Shown: positions 54,313 to 63,400 of the stretch, in pieces
Position numbering within the stretch: the stretch's first letter is position 1
Layout: every line of letters begins with the position of its first letter
Source of the DNA: Polystyrenella longa
GTDB taxonomy: Bacteria > Planctomycetota > Planctomycetia > Planctomycetales > Planctomycetaceae
Assembly (NCBI RefSeq): GCF_007750395.1
Contig: NZ_CP036281.1
Coordinates: forward strand, 2,627,001-2,691,000
Reading direction: 5' to 3'
Length of the DNA: 64,000 bases
The notes under the pieces: generated by a model
Seen by the model: the letters and a program-made list of their open reading frames with translations, nothing else
Database searches by the model: none
What the model was told of the DNA's origin: nothing
Position numbers and translations under genes: made by a program

Positions 54313-54801
54313 TCAGGAGTTAGGCAGATCAAACAACAGTGTGAGTGTGCATATGCCTATATCCGTATCGAGCAGAATATGTTGCGAGCTGTCCCAGTCG
54401 GATTCAAAGAACAGTTTGTTTTCATCGACCAGAATTTTAGGCAAACCAAGCTGAAGCTCTTCTCTGCTAAGTTCTCGTTTTCCTTGTCCACCAATCATGT
54501 TAGCCATTTCGCCTACAGCATCTATGACGAAGTCATCGAGATCTTCGGGTTCCAGGCCGGTTAAACGATTGAGTACTCTTTTCGCCGAGTGTTCTGTCAC
54601 GCTAATGCAGACCATACCGTTGTAAGAACCGGAGATGCTGACGCTGGCAGTGATCGGTTCGAGAGTGTGGCTTCCGATGGGCAAAACTTCTTTAACCACG
54701 CATTTGCTCTCCAGCATCAACGTGAAAAAAGAATATGCCGCGTCGCAGAACGGCTTCGAGAGCTTTTGTTCCCCGCTAAGCCTGGTTGTGATCGTTGACA
54801 T
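54313..54801 (-). CDS. cheX: CheX-type chemotaxis phosphatase
   Basis: 162 residues. The CheC/CheX pattern is clear: the phosphatase helix DAVGEMANMIGGQGKREL carries the conserved Glu and Asn, and the strand LEPITASVSISGSYNGMVCI precedes it. CheX dephosphorylates CheY-P. It has one phosphatase helix, as CheX does, and not two like CheC. The soluble PAS chemoreceptor at 44699-46762 is a plausible partner in the same network, although 7.5 kb away. Monocistronic. Confidence 0.88.
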   Translation of the reverse strand: MSTITTRLSGEQKLSKPFCDAAYSFFTLMLESKCVVKEVLPIGSHTLEPITASVSISGSYNGMVCISVTEHSAKRVLNRLTGLEPEDLDDFVIDAVGEMANMIGGQGKRELSREELQLGLPKILVDENKLFFESDWDSSQHILLDTDIGICTLTLLFDLPNS

Positions 54802-55180
54802 GAAAAAAGCTCTCGAAGGATTTTGATACTACTGGCTATTCCTGCTCAGGTAGACAGTAGTGATCTATTTCTGCTTACCTGTATTAACTTCGGTTCCCGG
54901 AGATGCGAGGGATTAACCTCAGGTAAACATCATATCTGTATCGGTTAGTCGAATCGTGACCGTTGGCCCTGCTGATCAGAGAGGGCGAATGACTCCCAAG
55001 TATCGCACAGTCATTTGCAATCTAGATCATTAATGACCAGATGGCCTTGTTGTACTTTTGCCTCACCGCTGTTCTGATTAAAAAGAAACAGACCTCCCAT
55101 CCTTGATTGCGAAAACTGTTTTGATCTGCATATTCGACATTTTCGGATTCTGTGGACAACTATTGTTCAACAGCGAATGG
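54802..55180. other. intergenic region
   Basis: 379 bp without a credible ORF, hairpin or RNA gene that I recognise. Confidence 0.4.
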
Positions 55181-56209
55181 TCAACGAGGGTCATCACACC
55201 GTAGTTGATTCCATGTCATCTGGAAGTCGATAGGACATTTCGCATTCAATGTCATCGGGCACCGGGTGATAGGGTGGCGAAATTGCATTTCCACACAATG
55301 CAATGCATGACGACCCGGTTGCATAAAACGGCTGAACTCTTTTGATATCGGACCATTCTCGCCTGCACCTTCATCGTTTGTATGACTTGAAATCGCTAGC
55401 CGTGCTCCCTTCAGTTCATCGTCCACTCCATAGAACTCGTCCCCCCCCACTGGATGGCCGCAGGCGGCAAAATGAACACGAATCTGATGCAAACGGCCTG
55501 TCACTGGTTTGGCTCGGACAAGCGTGTGACGGGGGCCGCGGTCAATTACTCGAAACTGAGTGAGAGCCGCTTTCGCATCTCGAGCATGGTCGCCGGCAGA
55601 CATCAAAATCGTTTCGCATTCGGGATGCGTTCCTATAGGGAAATCGATTACACCTTCATCCCTTTTCATAACACCTTCCAGAATGGCCAGATAAGTTTTG
55701 TCAACTTTGCTCCTCTGGAACTGCAATGACAACTCGCGATGAGAAAGATGCTCCTTGGAGAGCAGAATCAATCCACTGGTCATGCGATCGAGGCGATGAA
55801 CGATACCGGGTCGCAGAAGCCCCTTATAAGTGGTTTGCTGATCGAGATGATGCTGAACGGCATTGCATAACGTTTCGGACTGAATTGTACCGACAGGATG
55901 GACCGTCATCGGTGCGGGTTTATTTATGGCCAGCAGCCAGGGATCTTCATGGACAATAGAAAGTTCGACCTCTTCCGGCGCAATTAGTTTGTCCGGTGGT
56001 TCAATCAATTTAATATTCACCCGTTGGCCTGGATTGACTCGATCTACCAGCAACGCTTCCCGATTGTCGATGAAGACAGCCCCGGCATGAATCATACGTT
56101 GCATTCGCCAAGGCGAATAATTTCGCAGGTGCTTAATCAGAAAGCTGTCTATGCGCACTCCCTTCAAATAGCTTTCAACTATGAATTCAAAACGGGGGAG
56201 TGAAATCAT
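55181..56209 (-). CDS. RluA-family RNA pseudouridine synthase
   Basis: 342 residues. An S4-like N-terminus (YLKGVRIDSFLIKHLRNYSPW, MIHAGAVFIDNREAL) is followed by the catalytic domain: LLAINKPAPMTVHPVG, GIVHRLDRMTSGLILL with the catalytic Asp in HRLD, and TGRLHQIRVHFAACGHPV. The usual HRLDKDTSG appears as HRLDRMTSG. Members modify 23S rRNA or tRNA uridines (RluA, RluC, RluD); the exact position cannot be given. The C-terminal part is about 40 residues longer than usual and contains a Gly/Asn-rich loop (near 285-300). Confidence 0.9.
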   Translation of the reverse strand: MISLPRFEFIVESYLKGVRIDSFLIKHLRNYSPWRMQRMIHAGAVFIDNREALLVDRVNPGQRVNIKLIEPPDKLIAPEEVELSIVHEDPWLLAINKPAPMTVHPVGTIQSETLCNAVQHHLDQQTTYKGLLRPGIVHRLDRMTSGLILLSKEHLSHRELSLQFQRSKVDKTYLAILEGVMKRDEGVIDFPIGTHPECETILMSAGDHARDAKAALTQFRVIDRGPRHTLVRAKPVTGRLHQIRVHFAACGHPVGGDEFYGVDDELKGARLAISSHTNDEGAGENGPISKEFSRFMQPGRHALHCVEMQFRHPITRCPMTLNAKCPIDFQMTWNQLRCDDPR

Positions 56210-56369
56210 ACGAATTTATCAATGGGCGAAGATAAGGCTTGAAGAGACAGGCTCAATGTCTGATGATCGAAGTGTCTCATCTTATCGAGATCGCTTCAGT
56301 GCAGGAAGAAATCGACTCATAAAAACTGCACTCCTCTCCCCTTCCCGACCTACCAACAGGAGCTCTCCC

Positions 56370-57692
56370 ATGGATCGTCGATATTTTCTCAAAGCAGGTG
56401 CCCTCTCTGTGGCGGCCGCCTCCCAGGTTACCGCGACTCAGTCTGCCAAGGCGAATGCGAGTGAACGACTCCGTGTTGGTGTGATGGGTTCCGGGGGACG
56501 CGCCCTGGGTTTGTTGAAAACATTTTCGGAGAATCCGGAGGTTGAAGTCGTCGCGATTTCTGATATCGACAGCCGTAAACTACCCCAGGCTGTGGAAGAA
56601 GTGATGAAACGCCAAAAGACACGTCCCGAAACGATGAAAGACTTTCGAAAAATCATCGACGACCCTTCGATCGATGCCTTGGTTGTGGGAACGCCCGATC
56701 ATTGGCATGCCATTCCTACCATCATGGCTTGCCTGGCGGACAAAGACGTGTATGTGGAGAAGCCGGATGGAAACAACATTGAAGAAGGACAACGAATGGT
56801 CGCCGCGATGCGTAAAACTGGCCGCATCGTGCAGATGGGGTCGCAGCACCGCTCAACCGACCGCATGAAGTCTGCAATCGCTTATGCAAAAGAGGGGCAT
56901 TTGGGACGATGCCTGTTTGCAAAAGCATGGGAAAGTGCCAAACAGGGAAATATTGGTAAACCGGCAGACGGGACTCCTCCAGAAGGAGTCGATTACGATT
57001 TCTGGCTCGGTTCCGCTCCCGAACGACCGTTCAATCCCGTCCGATTTCATGGGCATTGGCGATGGTTTTACGATTACGGAACCGGCGATCTGGGCAATGA
57101 TGGTGTGCATCGACTTGATATGGCGATGGCAATCATGGACGCTGCTGCGGAAGCTCAGGGGGAACAACCTCTTGGTCTGCCTCGTACAATCTCGGCAGCA
57201 GGGGGAAAGTGGTACTTCGATGATCTTCAGGAGTTTCCGGACACCTTACAGGTTACTTATGAATTCGCCGGAGAGCGGCCCAAAATTCTGACTTACGAGA
57301 TGAAACTGTGGGTTCCCTATAAATACTATGATGAAACGGAGGCGGCAGTTATTTACGGTGATCAGGGTTACATGGTCGCCGGAAACCGGGGCTGGCGAGC
57401 GTACACGTCCGGAGGCAAACTGGTCAAGGAAGTCGCGGGAGACACCCATGAACGTCCGCACGTGCAGAACTTCGTCGATTGTGTGAAAAGTCGCAAAAAG
57501 CCCGTCTGTGATTTGGAGACTGTCGGCCATCCGGCCTCAGTCCTTTGCCATTCCGGAAACATCGCTGCCAGAATTGGACGTACTGTCACGTTGGATCCTG
57601 AGACGGAAACCTTCGTTGGAGATGACGAAGCGAACGCGCTGAGAGGTCGACCGGACTATCGCAAACCGTGGTCACTACCGGAGATATCTTGA
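56370..57692 (+). CDS. Tat-exported Gfo/Idh/MocA-family oxidoreductase
   Basis: 440 residues from ATG 56370, set by AGGAG 9 nt ahead; the frame is open to 56181 without a site. The N-terminus MDRRYFLKAGALSVAAA is a twin-arginine signal (RRYFLK), followed by the NAD(P)-binding LRVGVMGSGGRALG and the conserved VEKPDGNNIEEG (EKP lysine) and GNDGVHRLDMAMAIM. The C-terminal domain fits members that act on sugars. Planctomycetes encode many such periplasmic members. It starts close to the divergent RluA gene. Substrate unknown. Confidence 0.9.
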   Translation: MDRRYFLKAGALSVAAASQVTATQSAKANASERLRVGVMGSGGRALGLLKTFSENPEVEVVAISDIDSRKLPQAVEEVMKRQKTRPETMKDFRKIIDDPSIDALVVGTPDHWHAIPTIMACLADKDVYVEKPDGNNIEEGQRMVAAMRKTGRIVQMGSQHRSTDRMKSAIAYAKEGHLGRCLFAKAWESAKQGNIGKPADGTPPEGVDYDFWLGSAPERPFNPVRFHGHWRWFYDYGTGDLGNDGVHRLDMAMAIMDAAAEAQGEQPLGLPRTISAAGGKWYFDDLQEFPDTLQVTYEFAGERPKILTYEMKLWVPYKYYDETEAAVIYGDQGYMVAGNRGWRAYTSGGKLVKEVAGDTHERPHVQNFVDCVKSRKKPVCDLETVGHPASVLCHSGNIAARIGRTVTLDPETETFVGDDEANALRGRPDYRKPWSLPEIS

Positions 57693-57929
57693 CAGCCACG
57701 CTCTTCTCTATACTCCCTATCTTTTCCGTTTTGTTCGATACAACTGTAAGTCCTTCGCTGATTGCTACATTTGTCCGATTTTACTGGAGAGGATTGACTG
57801 GAAGAGTCGACGTAAGAAGCATGGCTTGCGCTAGAGAGATTCTCATCGTGAGCCGGATTGTTTATCAGGAAAAGGCAACAATCGGGTTGCTTCTTACAAA
57901 TATCGCCGCACCGACAGGGAGGTTGGGGC

Positions 57930-59078
57930 ATGCTTCTGAACAAATTGTATGGTTGGAAATCGGGAATTGCCGTTTTATGCCTGTCTGTCGCCATGACGGG
58001 CTGTGCATCCAGCGGAGGCTTTCTAGCCAAAATGAAACCGAGTTCCATCCGCAAGGTCTGGAACAAAAGTCGTACAGGACTTGAGGAACCGCAAGAAGTT
58101 CACGAATCGTATGCGAAGTGGCAGGAGCAGCAGGGAAACCTGACTGAAGCACGTCAGTCGTATGAATTTGTGCTTAAGCAGAACCCCAAATCCGTTGATG
58201 CGATGTTGGGGCTGGCAAGGCTGGATCAACTGGGCGGACAAGCGGAGCGTGCTGAAAAAGCGATTCAGGATGCTCAGTCGATTGCTCCCAATGATCCTTC
58301 CGTGTTGAGTGCACTTGGTCAGTTTTATGTTTCCCAGGGGCGATTTTCTGAGGCCACTGACGCACTACAACAAGCCGCACTCATCTCTCCCAACGACACG
58401 ACAGTTCAGTATCATCTCGGCGTAGCTCTGGCTCGCAGTGGCGATCTCGATAGTGCCCGACCTTACTTCGTCCGCACTGTGGGCGAAGCCGAAGCGCATT
58501 ACAACATTGGCTACATCCTGAATGAAATGGGACAATCTGTTGCTGCCGAACAAGAGCTGATGGCTTCTCTTCAGAAGAAACCCGATCTGCAATCGTCACA
58601 ACAATTGCTGGGTGATATTCGCGGACAGCATGCTCAGACGATGTTGGCTCAAGGACAAGTCCCTCAGCAACAATTCGTTCAGCAACAGCCAGTTCAACAA
58701 TACGCTGCGATGCCTCAGGGAATGCTAGTTCAACAGGCTCAGCCCGGAGCGATGCCCGCCTATCAACAGGTGCAGCAACCTGTTCAGCAGCCGATGCAAC
58801 AGGGTGTGATGATGGGATCACCAGTCCAGCAAGTTCAGGCTCAAATGCCTGGTCAGCCTAACCACCAAGTCGTGGAAGCTTACTGGCAGAACCAGAACAG
58901 TGTTGCTCCGCAGAATCAGGTCACCCATGCCAGCGGAACACCGCAACAACAGCATGTGCCTATCATTCAGCAACAATACATCGGAGGACAACCTCCCGTG
59001 CAACAGGGTCAACTTCAACAGAGTCCGCAAGGTCAGCAGATCGAGCAGTGGAATCCTCAGGGAACAGCTCAGCGTTAG
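57930..59078 (+). CDS. TPR lipoprotein with Gln-rich C-terminus
   Basis: 382 residues from the ATG at 57930, set by GGAGG 8 nt ahead; the frame is open to 57858. A lipobox (LSVAMTGC, cysteine near residue 24) makes it a lipoprotein. Four or five TPR units follow: YAKWQEQQGNLTEARQSYE, VDAMLGLARLDQLGGQAER, PSVLSALGQFYVSQGRFSEA and VQYHLGVALARSGDLDSARP. From about residue 245 the chain is Gln/Pro-rich (QQQFVQQQPVQQY and many similar stretches). TPRs mediate protein contacts, so this is a scaffold in the cell envelope. A strong terminator follows. Confidence 0.85.
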   Translation: MLLNKLYGWKSGIAVLCLSVAMTGCASSGGFLAKMKPSSIRKVWNKSRTGLEEPQEVHESYAKWQEQQGNLTEARQSYEFVLKQNPKSVDAMLGLARLDQLGGQAERAEKAIQDAQSIAPNDPSVLSALGQFYVSQGRFSEATDALQQAALISPNDTTVQYHLGVALARSGDLDSARPYFVRTVGEAEAHYNIGYILNEMGQSVAAEQELMASLQKKPDLQSSQQLLGDIRGQHAQTMLAQGQVPQQQFVQQQPVQQYAAMPQGMLVQQAQPGAMPAYQQVQQPVQQPMQQGVMMGSPVQQVQAQMPGQPNHQVVEAYWQNQNSVAPQNQVTHASGTPQQQHVPIIQQQYIGGQPPVQQGQLQQSPQGQQIEQWNPQGTAQR

Positions 59079-59125
59079 ACCGATTGCAGGTTGAACTCCC
59101 AAGTTCAAACACATAAGTACCAATG

Positions 59126-59167
59126 AAAAGAGGCTTTCCGATTCAGTTCGGAAAGCCTCTTTTTTTT
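59126..59167. terminator. bidirectional intrinsic terminator
   Basis: AAAAGAGGCTTTCCGA, loop TTCAGT, TCGGAAAGCCTCTTTT: a perfect 16-bp stem followed by T residues on the plus strand and preceded by A residues. It serves the TPR gene and the convergent Bax-inhibitor-1 family gene. Confidence 0.95.
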
Positions 59168-59225
59168 GTCATGTACAGGAAGTCCCCACGATTGAGCCAG
59201 TGGTTGTCAGCGCGATTGACTTCGG

Positions 59226-60002
59226 TTAGTCGCGGCTTGTCAGTTTCATCAGAAGCTTCAGGATTTCGATGTACAGCCAAACCAACGTCACCAGTAGACC
59301 GTAAGCTCCATACCACTCCATGTATTTGGGAGCACCATGTTCAGCACCCTTTTCGATGAAATCAAAATCGAGAACCAGACAAAGGGCAGCGATAATTACG
59401 ACAATGACGCTGAAGCCAATGCCGATGGGTCCGCTACGATGAATGTAGGGGACGGTCGATCCAAACAGATGCAGCACGAACGTGGTTAGATAAACGAGAG
59501 CAACTGCACCCACTGCGGCATACATGCCTGTTTTGAATTTCTCAGTCGCGCGAATCAGCCCCATGTTATAGGCCGTCATCATGGCGAACAGGGTTCCGAA
59601 TGTCAGACAAACGGCTTGGAATACGATTCCGGGAGCAACTGCCAAGTATTGGGCCTGAACCCAGGCGGAAACAGCTCCCACGAAGAATCCTTCGGCAATG
59701 GCATACACAGGTGCTGCCCAAGGGGCCTGCCGTGGCGAGAAGAAGATCACCAGCCCCATGACCAGACTGGCCACGATGCCGCCAATCATCCAAGGCATGG
59801 CGATGCCCATATTGGCATTCAGACCTTCCATCGGATCAATCAATGTCCAGGGAACGGCGCCTGCAGCAACCACGATTAAAACGAGAAATGAGGTTTTGAT
59901 CGCGGTTCCCTTCACCGTCATGGTGTCGGTACTTGCTATGCCGCGAGAAAACGTGTCCGAAAACTGATCCGACGTAAAAACGGGGTTAGACGAACGTAAC
60001 AT
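59226..60002 (-). CDS. Bax inhibitor-1 / YccA family membrane protein
   Basis: 258 residues with seven hydrophobic segments. After a polar start of about 30 residues the helices begin at TSFLVLIVVAAGAVPW; the family motifs are YAIAEGFFVGAVSAWV and the late DFDFIEKGAEHGAPKYMEW, in which an Asp/Glu pair lines the proton or calcium path in BI-1 relatives. The end is VWLYIEILKLLMKLTSRD. Bacterial members (YbhL, YccA) affect protein quality control or ion leak. Its promoter should lie in 60003-60411. Confidence 0.92.
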   Translation of the reverse strand: MLRSSNPVFTSDQFSDTFSRGIASTDTMTVKGTAIKTSFLVLIVVAAGAVPWTLIDPMEGLNANMGIAMPWMIGGIVASLVMGLVIFFSPRQAPWAAPVYAIAEGFFVGAVSAWVQAQYLAVAPGIVFQAVCLTFGTLFAMMTAYNMGLIRATEKFKTGMYAAVGAVALVYLTTFVLHLFGSTVPYIHRSGPIGIGFSVIVVIIAALCLVLDFDFIEKGAEHGAPKYMEWYGAYGLLVTLVWLYIEILKLLMKLTSRD

Positions 60003-60411
60003 AAAATGAATTCTCCCTGAATTGGTTGGGCTTCAATCATGTCTGTGGGACTGATAATAGAGGAGATCAATCCATACCAGGCAGTATTGAAAGTGAAAGA
60101 ATTGAACGTAGTTCGGGAAGGGTTCCCCGGAGTTTTGAATTGATTTGAATCGCTGCATTCTAAAGTTCCCAGATTCGATGTACAAGTGTTGTTTTAGTGC
60201 AATGGGAATAATTCACCAGTTGGGAGAAGTTCCCATCTGGAATCCGCTTTGGTTCTGTTCAGCTGATCCAGGCTGATCCTTTGCTGCACTGAGGAGACCT
60301 GTCTATGATGGGTTCGCGTTCGTTGATTTGCTTAGTTGATTTACTTGAATGAATAAAAAGGGAACTGGTTTCATGAAGCCGGTTCCCAATGCTGCCGGGA
60401 CTGGGAGAGAA
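60003..60411. other. divergent intergenic region with two hairpins
   Basis: 409 bp. One hairpin, CCAG-T-TGGGA/TCCCA-T-CTGG (60216-60240), has a T-T mismatch. Another, GGGAACTGG/CCGGTTCCC (60360-60387), is preceded by AAAAA, so it reads as a terminator on the minus strand. A start codon at 60373 would lie in its loop, which supports the later start at 60412. Confidence 0.55.
60360..60387 (-). terminator. minus-strand terminator-like hairpin at the 5' end of the oxoprolinase gene
   Basis: GGGAACCGG-CTTCATGAAA-CCAGTTCCC on the minus strand, followed by TTTTTATTC. It would stop antisense transcripts coming out of the downstream gene before they reach the BI-1 promoter. No minus-strand gene upstream of it is known in this window. 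Confidence 0.5.
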
Positions 60412-63400
60412 ATGCTGGAATTCTGGATCGATGTAGGTGGAACGTTTACCGATGTGCTGATGCGCGAGCCGAAAGGCCGCATTCACACGTTCAAGACGCT
60501 CAGTTCGGGAATCACCAGAGGGAGCATATTCACACAAATCGACAGTCAGCAATTCGTCGATCCGCTGCGGCAGAATGACCCTTCCCAGTTCTGGATCGGG
60601 TACGAGATTAAGTTGTTTGATGAGTCGGGAACGCTACTGAAAAGCTCGACCGTGACTGGCTACGATAGTTCTACAGGCCAAATCTCATTAGCGGATTCTA
60701 TTCTCGAATCCGCTGTAACGGGTTTGACTTATGAATTGACGGCTGGTGAGGAATCGCCCGTACTCTCGATTCGATATCTCCTCGGGCTGAAACTCGACGA
60801 GAAAATCCCTCCGGTGATCGTCAAGCTGGGAACCACTCGGGGAACGAATGCCCTGCTGACTCGTTCGGGAGCTAGGACGGCCTTCATCACGACAGAAGGT
60901 TTCCGCGATATTTTGTTGATTGGCAATCAGGACAGACCGCGTCTGTTTGATCTGAAAATCGAAAAGCCTGAACCCCTTTTTGAATCAGTCGTTGAAGTCA
61001 AAGAGCGGATGACGGTTGAGGGAGAAGTTTTAATCTCTCCCAACCTTGAAGCCATTCGCCGCGAACTGGAGAGTTTGAAGAGTACCGGGATTGAGTCGAT
61101 CGCGATCTGTTTGCTACACGCCTTCGCTAATAGCGAACACGAAGAGATGGTTGAATCAGTAGCTCGAGAGATTGGTTTTCGCAACATTACTCGCTCAAGC
61201 CAGTTATCCCCTTTGATCAAAATTATCTCGCGAGGCGACACCACTGTGGTGGATGCTTATTTAAATCCCGTTCTGCAAAATTATGTCTCCCGACTTCGAT
61301 CCCGGTTGGGAGATTCGCGAATTCAGTTGATGACTTCGGCAGGCGGATTGGTCGATGCAGATCACTTCAGCGGCAAAGATAGTATTCTTTCCGGGCCAGC
61401 GGGCGGGGTCGTTGGTTTTTCTGAAGTTGGTAAGCAAGCCGGTTTTGCCAAGTCAATCGGGTTCGATATGGGAGGCACCAGCACCGATGTTTCTCGGTTC
61501 GATGGTGTCTTTGAACGGGAATTCGAAACTCGTAAAGCAGGTGTGCGGATCGTTGCCCCCATGCTGGCGATTGAAACTGTCGCGGCGGGTGGTGGGTCCA
61601 TTTGCGATTTTGACGGCGTTAAGCTGCACGTCGGTCCTGCAAGTGCTGGTGCCGATCCGGGCCCTGCCTGTTATGGTGCAGGCGGGCCACTGACCGTCAC
61701 GGACGTCAATCTGTATCTTGGAAAAATTCTACCGCAGTATTTTCCGTTCCAACTCAATCAGGAAATCGTCGGAATCAAACTGCAGGAAATCTGCGACCGA
61801 ATTACCGCATCGCCCCTCGGAAAGAACTACACGCCGGAAGAATTGGCCGAAGGATTCCAGCAGATCGCGAATGCGAACATGGTTCGAGCGATTCGCAATA
61901 TTTCTGTAGCCAAAGGATATGACCCGGCCGAGTATGCACTCATTAGCTTCGGCGGCGCGGGGGGACAACATGCATGTGCAATGGCTCGTTCTCTCGGAAT
62001 GCGGGACATTGTGATACACCCCTACGCCGGAATTCTAAGCGCTTATGGAATCGGTCTCTCCGATGTTCGCCAGTTTGCCGAACGTTCATTGCTGAGTCTT
62101 TATGATAATGACTTCGAGTCGACTTTAGATTCTCTCTTCGCGGAGCTAGAGCATGAAGCAACTGCACAAGTTCTGGCGGAAGGTGTTCGCGAAGAACAAC
62201 TGCAATCTCCAATAAGGTCATTAGAACTGCGTTATTGTGGTGTCGACTCGACGATTGTGGTTACGTGTTCCGAAGGCGACGGTGACTATAAAAAGCAATA
62301 CGGACAACTTCATCAACAGCGATACGGTTATCAGCATCGAGAACGAGATGTTGAAGTCGTGACGGCCCGAGTAGAAGTGATAGGCCGGATGCCTCGACCC
62401 GAATGGCCTGTTCAATTAGAGTCGACGGGCGAACTGACATCGTCAGAAAGAACTCCCGTTTTATTCGCTGGCAAATGGGAAACAACGTCGATCTATCATC
62501 GCCGGGAATTGAAACCGGGAAATCAAATTGCCGGCCCTGCAATCGTTTGCGAACCAACAAGTACCGTCCTGATCGATCCCGGTTTTTCAGCCCGAATCGG
62601 TCAGCAGGGTGAATTGCTGATTAAAGATGTCAGCCAGACGACGCAGTTTCAGTTATCCGCTAAAGAAGTCGACCCAGTTCAGTTGGAGATTTTCAATAAC
62701 CTCTTCGCTTCGATTGCCGAGCAAATGGGGGTGACATTACAGAAAACTTCCTGTTCAACGAATGTCAAAGAACGACTCGATTTCAGTTGCGCTATCTTCA
62801 CTCCGGCTGGTGATTTGGTCGTCAACGCGCCTCACATTCCCGTTCATCTGGGAGCGATGGGTGAAACGGTACGCCATATTTTGAAAGACAATCCTGAAAT
62901 TGAACCGGGAGATGTCTTTGTCACGAACGATCCCTACCGGGGTGGTTCCCATCTTCCTGACGTCACCGTGGTGACGCCCGTGCATGACGAGCACTCAGAC
63001 GAGTTGTTATTTCTCACTGCCAGCCGCGCGCATCATGCGGAAATCGGCGGGATCGTGCCCGGTAGCATGCCACCCTTCTCTACTAACTTGGCCGAAGAAG
63101 GTGTCGTCATCCGGAACTTTAAACTAGTAGATCGGGGGGCGTCGCGTGAGGCTGAGCTACGGGCATTGTTACTTTCCGGTCCGCATCCGTCCCGGTCTGT
63201 GGAAGACAATCTTTCCGATGTTTCGGCCCAGGTCGCGGCGAATCAAAGTGGCGCAATTCAATTACTGGATCTGGTTGAACGTTATACTCAGCCGGTCGTG
63301 CAAGCTTACATGAGATTTATTCAGGAGGCCGCCGCCGCAAAAATGCGAATGGCTTTGAGAGAACTTCCTGATGGTATTTATGAACGAACAGATCATCAGG

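Noticed and set aside
58640-59060. Gln-rich repeats as a CRISPR or minisatellite
   Set aside because: They are coding low-complexity sequence of the TPR lipoprotein, without constant spacers or units.
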